The notes beneath the pieces were generated by a model that saw only the letters and a list, made by a program, of their open reading frames with translations, made no database searches and was not told where the DNA came from. This document shows, in pieces, positions 8,604 through 17,233 of a stretch of 64,000 bases of DNA. The position numbers and the translations under genes were made by a program. Source of the stretch: an uncultured Anaeroplasmataceae bacterium (lineage in GTDB: Bacteria; Bacillota_I; Bacilli_A; Acholeplasmatales; Anaeroplasmataceae); NCBI GenBank assembly GCA_910584005.1, contig CAJTXR010000002.1:186001-250000 (forward strand), written 5' to 3'. How positions within the stretch are numbered: the stretch's first letter is position 1; every line of letters begins with the position of its first letter.

Positions 8604-9280
8604 ATAAACCTCAAAATAGAAAAGGACGCATAGTGATTGCTTGTATAAAAAATAAGGTAATCTGAAGAAAATACGATTCTTTTAGAACCTCTAGATGTTC
8701 CCTTATAATCGATATCACATTCGGTATAGGTTCGACCTGCTTTATAAGGAAGAAGACCTTCACGATTGTAGAATTGATCTCCTCCTACACTTAGTTTATT
8801 TTGAGAGGTATAATCGTTTTTGTTAAAATCCTGTTTTGTTCTATAATTGCTTGGAAGAGTATGATAGAGATGAATATATGTTCCCACCTCTTCCATAGAG
8901 GTATAAAATCCACTTTGAGTTATGGAGATATCATCTAAAGTTATTTCAATGACAGGCATTCCATAATTTTCAAATCCATCTGGTTGTTCATTTGTATTAC
9001 CATTTGTTTTCCAATGAGCCTTAAGTATAAGATTAGAGGTAATAGAAGTATTAAAATCAAAGGGGGCATCCTTTAAATACCATTCATCAAATATAAAATC
9101 CTCCTTGAATGGATTTTTAGGTTTCGTTGCTTTCTTTCCCTCTTCGATGGTTTGACTTGGTATGAAATTTCCTCCATCGGAATTAAATTCAACAGTATAA
9201 AATTTTTTCTTTATAGGTTCATTAGAACATCCAACTAAGAATATGAAAAAAATGAAGAATACAATTAAAATCTTTTTCAC
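8600..9280 (-). CDS. Barnase-family ribonuclease on an InlB-repeat lipoprotein
   Basis: Guanyl-preferring extracellular RNase of the barnase family fused to a surface anchor, 226 residues. I start it at the GTG at 9278-9280, seven bases after AAGGTGAG; a longer frame to 9334 lacks a ribosome site and would bury the signal peptide. Order: signal peptide with lipobox LVGC (Cys18), one InlB B-repeat (about 27-90), a Thr/Asn linker, then barnase (about 125-226). All catalytic residues are present with barnase spacing: K149, E187, R197, R201 and H216 (equivalents of K27, E73, R83, R87, H102). The domain contains LPSNYRTK, GGDQFYNREGLLP and SSDYLIFYTSNHY. It overlaps barstar by ATGA. The lipoprotein form suggests a tethered or wall-protruding RNase for RNA scavenging or contact killing. 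Confidence 0.9.
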   Translation of the reverse strand: MKKILIVFFIFFIFLVGCSNEPIKKKFYTVEFNSDGGNFIPSQTIEEGKKATKPKNPFKEDFIFDEWYLKDAPFDFNTSITSNLILKAHWKTNGNTNEQPDGFENYGMPVIEITLDDISITQSGFYTSMEEVGTYIHLYHTLPSNYRTKQDFNKNDYTSQNKLSVGGDQFYNREGLLPYKAGRTYTECDIDYKGTSRGSKRIVFSSDYLIFYTSNHYASFSILRFI

Positions 9281-9386
9281 AAAATACTCACCTTCTTTAA
9301 AATTAAACTTATTATAACATTTTTTTCTTGACATTTTGAAAAAATGGTAAAAAAAATTTAAAAAAATGTTTTTTTGACAAAAAGCA

Positions 9387-9415
9387 TTTATTTTGTAAGC
9401 ACTTTAGGGTATAAT
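9387..9415 (+). promoter_or_regulatory. Promoter of the membrane pyrophosphatase gene
   Basis: TATAAT at 9410-9415 with TTTATT 17 bases upstream. The -10 box overlaps an in-frame ATG at 9414, so that ATG cannot be the translation start. This supports the start at 9459. Confidence 0.5.
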
Positions 9416-9458
9416 GAATATACTTAAGTTTACTATGAAAAAAGAGAGGAAATATTTT

Positions 9459-11549
9459 ATGGAACGAGAGAGTATTATTGTTCTTTCATGTGTGCTATGT
9501 GCGGCAATTGTCACATTAGCATATGTTTTTATTCTATTTCGGCGAGTAAGTAGAATAAAAATTAAGAATCAAAAAGTGGAAGAGATTGCAAACTATATTC
9601 ATCAGGGAGCTATTGCATTTTTAAAAAGAGAGTTTATGATTATCATCCCTTTTGTATTGTGCTTTGCGATTTTATTAACCATTTTAGGTTTTATCCCTGC
9701 GTTTGAAAATGCAGAAGGTGTAGGGTATAAATCAGCAATTTGTTTTGTTGTTGGTGCTTGTTTTTCAGGACTGGCTGGATGGATTGGCATGTTTACTGCA
9801 ACTAAAGCCAATGCTCGAACTGCGATGAAGGCGGATGAGGAAGGAATGCCTCAGGCTTTAAATACGGCATTTAGCGGTGGAGCGATATTAGGGTTAACGG
9901 TTGCAGGATTAGGTTTGTTCGGATTAACTGGATTATTTTTTGGAGCATATCAGTTATTTGGAATTGATGAAGCTGCTAAAGTAGTTACAGGGTATGGGTT
10001 AGGATGTTCAATGATTGCCTTGTTTGCTCGTGTTGGTGGTGGAATTTATACAAAAGCTGCTGATGTAGGTGCGGATTTAGTAGGAAAGATAGAGGCGGGA
10101 ATTCCTGAGGATGATCCAAGAAATCCTGCAACTATAGCAGATAATGTTGGAGATAATGTTGGAGATATTGCTGGAATGGGATCAGATTTAACAGAATCTT
10201 ATGTCGGTTCTATTATTTCAGTACTTACGATTGCTGCAAGTTTGTTTGTGATGAATACAGGGACAATTAAAAATTTTTTATTTCCATTAATGATTGCTGG
10301 TGTAGGTGTAATTGCTTCTATGCTCGCTGTTATATTTATTCGCTTACGACAATGGAAGAATCCTCATAAAGCTTTAAATATAGCTACCTATGTGGCAACA
10401 GGAATTGTCATTATCACAACCCTTTTCATTGGAATATTTTATATGAAATCAATTAAATATTTCTTTGCCGTTTTGGCGGGGCTCCTTGCTGGGATACTGG
10501 TTGGTTTTATTGCAGAAGTATATACATCTAGTGACTATAAAGAAGTGAAAAGAATAGCTTATGAATCACAGACTGGTCATGCAACAAATATTATTGCTGG
10601 CATTGGTAGTGGAATGAAATCTACGGGATTTACCATTTTAGCTTTAGTTGGTGCAATTGCTATTGCTTATTTCGTATGTGGTAGTTATGGAATCGCATTA
10701 GCTGCAGTCGGAATGCTTTCTACCTGTGGAATCACAGTATCTGTGGATGGGTATGGCCCAATTAGTGATAATGCTGGTGGAATTGCTCAAATGGCCCAAT
10801 TAGATCCACACGTGCGAGAAATTACGGATAAGCTTGATTCTGTTGGGAATACAACGGCAGCTATTGGAAAGGGGTTTTGCATTGGATCTGCAACTTTAAC
10901 TTCATTAGCTTTAATTGTAGGATATTTCAATTCATGTGGGGTTGATCTAATTGATATATCTAATCCTGTATTTATTGTTGGATTATTAATTGGGGCTATG
11001 TTACCTTATCTATTTAGCTCTTTAGTTATTGCTTCTGTTGGTCGAGCTGCAAATAAGATGATTGAAGAAGTACGGAGTCAATTTGAAGCTAACCCAGAAA
11101 TTTTAGAGGGAAAAGCAAACCCGGATTATGCAAAATGTGTGGATATATCTACTAAAGCGTCTTTAAAAGAAATGATTCTTCCAGGTGTTTTAGCGGTCTT
11201 TTCTCCTATTGTAGCAGGGTTGATTTTAGGAGCTTCTGGATTAGGAGGAGTGCTAATTGGAGGTTTATTATCTGCGATTATGCTCGCTGTATTTATGGCT
11301 AATTCAGGTGGAGCATGGGATAATGCAAAGAAGTATATTGAAGAAGATAACTTTGGAGGCAAAGGTTCTGAATCCCATCATGCTGCAGTTACAGGGGATA
11401 CAGTTGGAGATCCACTTAAAGATACAGCAGGACCAGCAATGGATATTTTAATTAAGTTGATGTCTATCATTTCTTTAATTATTGCTCCTTTATTAGTCAA
11501 TTATCATTCTTTATGGGAGATTATAGTTGAGTGGATTAAAACCTTATAA
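9459..11549 (+). CDS. hppA: K+-dependent membrane-bound pyrophosphatase (H+ or Na+ pump)
   Basis: Integral membrane pyrophosphatase of about 696 residues that couples pyrophosphate hydrolysis to outward H+ or Na+ transport. The start at 9459 follows AGAGAGG, and the upstream in-frame ATG overlaps the promoter -10. Signature motifs are present: DVGADLVGKIEAGIPEDDPRNP followed by TIADNVGDNVGD for substrate and Mg2+ binding; a second acidic motif near the C terminus (GDTVGDPLKDTAGPA); and GNTTAAIGKGF, where Ala rather than Lys marks the K+-dependent subfamily. About 16 membrane segments are expected. H+ versus Na+ specificity cannot be settled by eye. It forms a single-gene unit, closed by a terminator. 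It saves energy from biosynthetic PPi, typical of anaerobes. Confidence 0.93.
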   Translation: MERESIIVLSCVLCAAIVTLAYVFILFRRVSRIKIKNQKVEEIANYIHQGAIAFLKREFMIIIPFVLCFAILLTILGFIPAFENAEGVGYKSAICFVVGACFSGLAGWIGMFTATKANARTAMKADEEGMPQALNTAFSGGAILGLTVAGLGLFGLTGLFFGAYQLFGIDEAAKVVTGYGLGCSMIALFARVGGGIYTKAADVGADLVGKIEAGIPEDDPRNPATIADNVGDNVGDIAGMGSDLTESYVGSIISVLTIAASLFVMNTGTIKNFLFPLMIAGVGVIASMLAVIFIRLRQWKNPHKALNIATYVATGIVIITTLFIGIFYMKSIKYFFAVLAGLLAGILVGFIAEVYTSSDYKEVKRIAYESQTGHATNIIAGIGSGMKSTGFTILALVGAIAIAYFVCGSYGIALAAVGMLSTCGITVSVDGYGPISDNAGGIAQMAQLDPHVREITDKLDSVGNTTAAIGKGFCIGSATLTSLALIVGYFNSCGVDLIDISNPVFIVGLLIGAMLPYLFSSLVIASVGRAANKMIEEVRSQFEANPEILEGKANPDYAKCVDISTKASLKEMILPGVLAVFSPIVAGLILGASGLGGVLIGGLLSAIMLAVFMANSGGAWDNAKKYIEEDNFGGKGSESHHAAVTGDTVGDPLKDTAGPAMDILIKLMSIISLIIAPLLVNYHSLWEIIVEWIKTL

Positions 11550-11556
11550 AAAAACA

Positions 11557-11588
11557 AAAAATATCAAGAAACAATTCTTGATATTTTT
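11557..11588 (+). terminator. Rho-independent terminator after hppA
   Basis: Stem AAAATATCAAGAA / TTCTTGATATTTT around a short ACAA loop, followed by a run of T. Confidence 0.8.
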
Positions 11589-11696
11589 TTATGTACAGAG
11601 TTCTTGCATTTTATGATAAAAAGTATTATTATTTTCAATGTGAATAATTTAATTCAAATTATCCAATACTTTAATTGAAATCAGAGGTTAGTTTAT

Positions 11697-12893
11697 ATGA
11701 AAATTGTTAGAAAAATAAAAAATGATCTTTATTATATAGGTGCATCGGATATGCGGTTGCATTTATTTGAAAATTTATTTCCAATAAACGAAGGAGTAAG
11801 TTATAATTCTTATTGTATTATAGATTCTAAAACATGTGTATTAGACACTGTAGATCATGCTGTGGAGGAATCCTTTTTTTCCAATTTGAACTGTGCTTTA
11901 AATGGGAGAAAGTTAGATTATTTAATTGTAAATCATCTAGAACCCGATCATAGTTCTTGTATACAAGAGGTAATTTTACGTTATCCTGATGTGACAGTCG
12001 TTTTTAATGAAAAAAGTTATGCAATGTTTCAAAAGTTTATAGATCAACCGATTACTTTTGCTACACATATCGTAAAAGAAAATGATATCCTTGATTTAGG
12101 ACATCATAAACTTACCTTTCTTATGGCTCCTATGGTACACTGGCCTGAAGTTATGGTTACTTATGATATGACTGATAAAATTTTATTTTCTGCAGATGCT
12201 TTTGGAACCTTTGGGGCTTTACAAGGAAATATTTTTGCTGATGAGGTAAATCTCAATGACACCTTTTATGCAGAAGCTAGAAGATATTATACAAATATTG
12301 TTGGTAAATTTGGTCCAGCAGTTCAAGCAATCTTAAAAAAGGCTCAAGCCGTAGAAGTAGAGATGATTTGTCCCCTTCATGGTCCTATTTGGAGAAAGAA
12401 TTTAAAAGATTTTATTCATAGATATGATTTATGGAGTCGATATGAGGCAGAAGATCAAGATATAATTATTATTTATGGTTCAATGTATAATAATACCTAT
12501 CATGTATGTGAGGACTTAGCTCTTTTGCTGGCCGATAGAGGAGTCAAAAATATTAAATTATATGATGTTTCTAAAGTGGATATTTCCTATTTAATTGCTG
12601 AGATTTTTAGAGTTAAAAATATTGTTTTGGCTTTTCCAAATTACAATGGAGGAATCTATCCTAAAATGCATGACCTTCTAAATGATATGCAGGCATTAAA
12701 TGTATCCAATAAGAATGTAGCTATTATAGAAAATGGTACATGGGCTCTGATAGCAGGGAAGAAGGTTAGAGAGCTATTATTATCAATGAAAAATATAGAA
12801 ATCATATTTGAACCAGTACGAATTGAAACAACAGAAAAGAAAGCAAATTTAGAACAACTTATTGGCTTGGCAGATCTATTGGCTCATTTATGA
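11697..12893 (+). CDS. Flavodiiron protein, FprA/ROO family
   Basis: A-type flavoprotein of 398 residues that reduces O2 to water and/or NO to N2O, protecting anaerobes. The N-terminal metallo-beta-lactamase fold carries the diiron ligands H80-x-E82-x-D84-H85 (NHLEPDHSS), then His in MVHWPE, Asp in FSADAF and His in CPLHGPIW. The C-terminal flavodoxin domain (about 255-398) opens with the FMN phosphate loop YGSMYNNTYHV and contains AFPNYNGGIYP. There is no rubredoxin or NADH-reductase extension, so a separate electron donor is needed. Its stop overlaps the next gene (ATGA at 12890-12893), coupling it to the permease. Confidence 0.92.
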   Translation: MKIVRKIKNDLYYIGASDMRLHLFENLFPINEGVSYNSYCIIDSKTCVLDTVDHAVEESFFSNLNCALNGRKLDYLIVNHLEPDHSSCIQEVILRYPDVTVVFNEKSYAMFQKFIDQPITFATHIVKENDILDLGHHKLTFLMAPMVHWPEVMVTYDMTDKILFSADAFGTFGALQGNIFADEVNLNDTFYAEARRYYTNIVGKFGPAVQAILKKAQAVEVEMICPLHGPIWRKNLKDFIHRYDLWSRYEAEDQDIIIIYGSMYNNTYHVCEDLALLLADRGVKNIKLYDVSKVDISYLIAEIFRVKNIVLAFPNYNGGIYPKMHDLLNDMQALNVSNKNVAIIENGTWALIAGKKVRELLLSMKNIEIIFEPVRIETTEKKANLEQLIGLADLLAHL

Positions 12894-14191
12894 TAACTTT
12901 ATGTATTGCTAGTTTAACTGGAGTATTGGTATGCTTATCTGTTATTTTTAAGCCTGTAATAAGAATAGGGCATTTCAATATTGGAACATATTGGATTATC
13001 TCTTTATTAGGGGCAATATTCTTACTTATTTTTCACCAGTTACCCATCAAATATTTGTGGAATAGAATTATAGAACCAACTCCAGTAAATCCAATAAAAA
13101 TTTTAATTTTATTTCTGGGAATGACTTTCTTATCTATTGTATTAGATGAACTGGGTTTCTTTCAATTTTTAGCAAATCTTATTCTAAAAAGAAAACCCAA
13201 AAATCAAATTGGATTATTTATTAAACTCTATTTTTTGGTATCTATACTTACAATATTCACTTCTAATGATATTATCATACTTACTTTTACACCTTTTATA
13301 TGCTGCTTTGCAAAAAAAGCGAAAATCAGCCCTTTGCCATATTTATTTGGTGAGTTTTTTGCAGCGAATACATGGAGTATGTGTTTACTGATAGGAAATC
13401 CAACAAATATATATTTGGCAACCATGGCTCATTTTTCTTTTTTTACCTATGTTCAGTATATGATTTTCCCTACAATTTTAGCAGGCATAGTATCATTAAG
13501 TATTCTCTTGTTTTTATTTCATAAGGTTTTGAAAGAACCAATAGAGAATGTAGAGTTTTTTTCTATTCAATTCCATAAGCCTATGTTAATTCTTAGTTTA
13601 ATTCATTTAATTGCTTGTATCCTTTTACTAGCGATTAGTTCATATATTGAAATAGAAATGTTTTGGATTCCCTTAGGATTTGCAAGTTCTTTATTTATCA
13701 TATGTTTGGTATTTTCATTAATACAAAAAAATGGTAAATTATTAAAACGTTCAATTTGTCGTTTACCTTATGAGTTAATTCCTTTTTTGCTTGCAATGTT
13801 TGCGATAGTTTTAGGATTAGAATATAGTGGAATAACCGAAAAGATTGCTGAAATTTTTAAAAAAGCAAATCCTATTTTTACAATGGGGATTACAAGTTTT
13901 CTTAGTGCCAACATTATTAATAATATTCCGATGAGCGTAATGTATGGATCAATCTTAAAAACAGGAATCTTTACAGAATTAGAGTTTATTGGAGGAACCT
14001 ACGCAACTATAATCGGATCTAATATTGGTGCCTATTTTACACCAGTTGGAGCATTAGCAGGATTGATGTGGTTATCTATTTTAAAGATTTACGATGTTCA
14101 AATTCGATTTAAAGAGTTTATTTTATATGGTGCTATAACGGCTATACCTACACTGCTTGTATCTTTATTTGGACTATGGCTCGTATTATAA
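12890..14191 (+). CDS. ArsB/NhaD/SLC13-type ion permease
   Basis: Membrane transporter of 433 residues with about 11 hydrophobic segments in the two-fold repeat typical of the ion-transporter superfamily. Each half has a polar break: LTIFTSNDIIILTFTPFI plus the re-entrant FGEFFAANTWSMCLLIGNPTNIYLA, and later LSANIINNIPMSVMYGS with GGTYATIIGSNIGAYFTPVGALA. The ANxxNNxP and SN[ILV]G patterns resemble ArsB, CitM and NhaD. The substrate (arsenite, anion, or Na+/H+) cannot be told from sequence. It starts inside the stop of the flavodiiron gene. No arsR or arsC is nearby, which makes arsenite less obvious. Confidence 0.72.
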   Translation: MITLCIASLTGVLVCLSVIFKPVIRIGHFNIGTYWIISLLGAIFLLIFHQLPIKYLWNRIIEPTPVNPIKILILFLGMTFLSIVLDELGFFQFLANLILKRKPKNQIGLFIKLYFLVSILTIFTSNDIIILTFTPFICCFAKKAKISPLPYLFGEFFAANTWSMCLLIGNPTNIYLATMAHFSFFTYVQYMIFPTILAGIVSLSILLFLFHKVLKEPIENVEFFSIQFHKPMLILSLIHLIACILLLAISSYIEIEMFWIPLGFASSLFIICLVFSLIQKNGKLLKRSICRLPYELIPFLLAMFAIVLGLEYSGITEKIAEIFKKANPIFTMGITSFLSANIINNIPMSVMYGSILKTGIFTELEFIGGTYATIIGSNIGAYFTPVGALAGLMWLSILKIYDVQIRFKEFILYGAITAIPTLLVSLFGLWLVL

Positions 14192-14220
14192 AAAAAAGAT
14201 ACAACTGTATCTTTTTTTTA
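14191..14220. terminator. Bidirectional rho-independent terminator
   Basis: Stem AAAAAAAGATAC / GTATCTTTTTTT with an AACT loop lies between the converging permease and histidine kinase genes. Confidence 0.85.
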
Positions 14221-16245
14221 TGCTATTGGAAGTTTTATTACAAAAATGGTTTTATTCTTTTTCCTTTTAACTTCAAGGGTTCCTCCCATAGAAATAATAT
14301 GCTGATTACATATGTATAGTCCTAATCCTAAATTGTCTTTTTCATGCTCAGAAGTGTGATAAGGCTTAAATATACCCTCTTTATCTTGAATGCCCACACC
14401 ATCATCAATGACTTGTATTTTTGCGAATTCTTTTTCTTTAGAAGAAGTAATTTTAATTTCTTTACATTCACTATGCTCTAATGCATTAAATACTAAATTA
14501 TTTAAAACAGAATACAATGTATTTTGTTTGACATAAGCGTATATAGATTTTGCAGAATATGTTAAAATGACGTTATTGGCTTCACAATCTGGACTTAAAG
14601 TTTCATAAGTATGCTGAATAATACTAGCAACATCAATTCTTTTGGATTCTTCCATGGTATAGGATTCTTTTGCAAATTTTTGTAAATCTACTAAATTAAG
14701 TTCTATATCTTTTACTTTTTGTTCTATAATTTCTATTTTTTTAATTTTATTATCTTTGTTTTCATCTGCTTTTAAATCCTGTAGAAATCGTTGGATACTA
14801 GATACAGGCTTTTTCATATCGTGAGATAAATATCTAAGTAGGTACTCTCTTTCCTCAATTATATGTTTTAAATCTTTTGTTTGTGCTGCAACTTCATTTT
14901 GTAGATTATTTGTAAGATACTTATTTTGCATTTCAAGTTTAATAAAAAATGTAAATGCAGAATAGGTGGTAATACACAAAATGAGAATAAGTAGCCAAGT
15001 TATTGAGGAAGTAAGAATTAATTTATTTATATCCATAAAAGGTAATGCAATCGCTAGTACTGATATGATGCAACAGGTCATGCCCTCCTCTAACTTTTTT
15101 TCATGAAATGATTTTTCATATCCGATATAAGCCGTAGTTAAGCCTAGAGGGATAGAACTTATTTTTAAAACTAAAGTAAATATTGATGTAATATCTAATT
15201 TACTGATGCTGCAGAAAGAGAACATAAAAGTATAAATTAAAGCGAAAATGATAAAAACAGTACGAAATGAAAACTGCTTTATTTTCAAATGAGTTGTCAA
15301 TAAAAAGATTAAAGAAATAATAGATAAACTCAAAGCTTCAAAAAATAGAAGTAAATATGGAATTGTAGTGGAAGTCATTAATAAGAGGTTAGTAAATATA
15401 TAACAAGAAATACATAAAGTAATGATGATTTGAGGTAATTGGGATAAATCTTTATTTAAAAGAGAAGTAAAAGCAAGTATTGCCGTTATGATAATTGCAA
15501 TTAAGGAAATTACTATGGTAAACGTTTGTTGTGAATTTTTTAGATTTTTTACTGCTTTTATGCTGCCTATCATAGGAATTTCAGATATTCCTGACAGATA
15601 TTCCTCTTTCGCTTCATAGTGGATGGTAATAATGAATGCCCTGCTTTTTAAATCTTCAGTCATGCTCTGTCTTCGTGTATAAAAATTTAAATCAAGTAAT
15701 AAGGAACTTGTTTTTGTCTTATGCTTGTTTGTTATTTCAGCATAATCACAATATTCAATAAAATCATAGTTTTTAATTTCACCAATTTTGTTTGATAATA
15801 CACTTTTTACATATATATTGGCAGAGGAGAAACAATTTGGTAACCAAAATCCAAAATGCCACTGATTATCTCCTTCCAAATAGGGCTTTAATTTATCTGA
15901 TTTTTCATAAAAATCATCTGCGTTTGGATTAATATTTAAAATGATAAATTTTAGTGTTCCACGAGAAGCAAATTTCGTATTTTTATCAATTTTAATTGCT
16001 TTGCCTGTCAAATCAGATGTATGAATAAATTCATTAGGTGTATAATTAACATATGGAAGTGTTTGTAATTCTTTTAAGTCTGTGATGCAAACTGCTGCAA
16101 GTTCTTCACCTTTTTCATTTACTATATTTTGTTCTAATTTGGCTTCAGGTATAGGCTTTTTCCAAACTTCTAAACTAAGGACAAGTAAAATGGTTATAAT
16201 ATAACAAATTCCAAAAGAAAGAATAGATTTTATATTTTTTTTCAT
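14218..16245 (-). CDS. Sensor histidine kinase with 7TMR-DISM-like sensor
   Basis: Membrane sensor kinase of 675 residues. It has one N-terminal membrane segment (about 7-26), then an extracytoplasmic beta-rich domain (about 27-235) like 7TMR-DISMED2. About seven membrane helices follow (about 237-430), then a coiled linker (KYLTNNLQNEVAAQTKDLKH), the HisKA phospho-acceptor (LRYLSHDMKKPV, His475), and an ATP-binding domain with N box NNLVFNALEHSE, G1 DDGVGI and G2 GLGLYICNQHI. All catalytic motifs look intact. DISM receptors usually sense small extracellular ligands. It lies four bases downstream of its response regulator in one operon; the target genes are unknown. Confidence 0.88.
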   Translation of the reverse strand: MKKNIKSILSFGICYIITILLVLSLEVWKKPIPEAKLEQNIVNEKGEELAAVCITDLKELQTLPYVNYTPNEFIHTSDLTGKAIKIDKNTKFASRGTLKFIILNINPNADDFYEKSDKLKPYLEGDNQWHFGFWLPNCFSSANIYVKSVLSNKIGEIKNYDFIEYCDYAEITNKHKTKTSSLLLDLNFYTRRQSMTEDLKSRAFIITIHYEAKEEYLSGISEIPMIGSIKAVKNLKNSQQTFTIVISLIAIIITAILAFTSLLNKDLSQLPQIIITLCISCYIFTNLLLMTSTTIPYLLLFFEALSLSIISLIFLLTTHLKIKQFSFRTVFIIFALIYTFMFSFCSISKLDITSIFTLVLKISSIPLGLTTAYIGYEKSFHEKKLEEGMTCCIISVLAIALPFMDINKLILTSSITWLLILILCITTYSAFTFFIKLEMQNKYLTNNLQNEVAAQTKDLKHIIEEREYLLRYLSHDMKKPVSSIQRFLQDLKADENKDNKIKKIEIIEQKVKDIELNLVDLQKFAKESYTMEESKRIDVASIIQHTYETLSPDCEANNVILTYSAKSIYAYVKQNTLYSVLNNLVFNALEHSECKEIKITSSKEKEFAKIQVIDDGVGIQDKEGIFKPYHTSEHEKDNLGLGLYICNQHIISMGGTLEVKRKKNKTIFVIKLPIA

Positions 16246-16249
16246 ATGA

Positions 16250-16921
16250 TTATTTTGCTGCTAAAAAAGCATACCCCTTTCCAAATGCAGTTAAAATTAA
16301 ATTTTTTCCTGTTGATTTGATTAATTTTTGTCTTAAATTAGAAATATGATATTTTATAGTTGTAGATTTTAAACTGGGCATATTCCAAACTTTTTCATAT
16401 ATTTCATCTGCAGTATAATACTTACCTGAATTTTTCATTAAAAAAACTAGGATATTAAATTCACTACTAGTTAAAGTGATAGGAGTATTTCCATAGTTTG
16501 TTGTTCGCTCCGTTATATCAATTTTCAAACCATGTAATACAATTTTTGCTTGTTCCTTTGGGAGCATCCGTAATGACAATCGAGCTTCTAATATTTCTGG
16601 AGAAGTTGGTTTTATCACATAATCTAATGCTCCATGCTGAAAACCCTCTAGCACATCATGATCGCTATTTAAATTAGAAAGAATAATTATAGGTGGTAAT
16701 GAGGATAGAGAAAATAATTCTAATCCTTCTCCATCAGGAAGAATAATATCAAGTACTATTCCATCAAACGAATGATGTGAAATTAAATTTTTTGCTTGTT
16801 TTAAGCAATCTGCTTCATATACTATATTCCCTCTTTTTTTAAAATAAGAAGCGAGTTCTTTTCTAACAATATCATCATCTTCAACAAAAAGAAGAGTTCT
16901 GCCAGATACAATTTTACACAT
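16250..16921 (-). CDS. OmpR/PhoB-family response regulator
   Basis: DNA-binding response regulator of 223 residues. Receiver domain 1 to about 120: acidic pocket VEDDD, phospho-acceptor D58 in GIVLDIILPDGEG, Ser in IILSNL and Lys in YVIKPTSPE. The winged-helix domain (about 130-222) has LTSSEFNILVFLMKNSGK, a recognition helix around TIKYHISNLRQKL, and the wing GKGYAFL. I chose ATG at 16919-16921 over the GTG nine bases upstream, because AAGGGG is eight bases from the ATG but abuts the GTG. The operon promoter lies within a striking inverted repeat just upstream, suggesting autoregulation. Confidence 0.92.
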   Translation of the reverse strand: MCKIVSGRTLLFVEDDDIVRKELASYFKKRGNIVYEADCLKQAKNLISHHSFDGIVLDIILPDGEGLELFSLSSLPPIIILSNLNSDHDVLEGFQHGALDYVIKPTSPEILEARLSLRMLPKEQAKIVLHGLKIDITERTTNYGNTPITLTSSEFNILVFLMKNSGKYYTADEIYEKVWNMPSLKSTTIKYHISNLRQKLIKSTGKNLILTAFGKGYAFLAAK

Positions 16922-16935
16922 TATAACCACCCCTT

Positions 16936-16973
16936 AGTATATTATTTTTATTATAACATAAAAATAATATACT
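16936..16973 (-). promoter_or_regulatory. Extended -10 promoter embedded in a perfect 15-bp inverted repeat
   Basis: AGTATATTATTTTTA (16936-16950) and its exact reverse complement (16959-16973) flank an 8-base centre. On the minus strand the centre reads TGTTATAAT, an extended -10 (hexamer complement at 16950-16955), about 30 bases before the response-regulator ATG. The dyad is a plausible operator for the regulator itself. Confidence 0.5.
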
Positions 16974-17192
16974 TACTACAAACAACATATGTTAGGATTG
17001 GTTAGGAAAATATTAATTTTTCTTAAATAATAAGGAATTAACATTAGTTAATTAACAATTTCAAGGCACATATTAATAATTATAGAGCACTTTATAGAAT
17101 AAACTAAAATTGAATAAATTGAATCATTTTAATTAAAAAATGGTTTGTCGAACGATAATAGAACTTGAAGAATGTACTTACCTATTTAAATT
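16974..17192. other. AT-rich divergent intergenic region
   Basis: Intergenic DNA between the divergently transcribed response regulator and radical SAM genes. Apart from the two promoter elements listed at either end I see no gene, hairpin or repeat in it. Confidence 0.5.
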
Positions 17193-17201
17193 TGATATAA
17201 T
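17193..17201 (+). promoter_or_regulatory. Extended -10 promoter for the radical SAM gene
   Basis: TTTGATATAAT ends at 17201 (TG-n-TATAAT), 33 bases before the ATG at 17234. No good -35 is seen. Confidence 0.45.
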
Positions 17202-17233
17202 AAGTTTAAATCATATATAAATAAGGAGTAAAT

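Noticed and set aside
9414..9458. An ATG at 9414 as start of hppA
   Set aside because: It overlaps the promoter -10 (TATAAT 9410-9415); ATG 9459 has AGAGAGG at the right distance.
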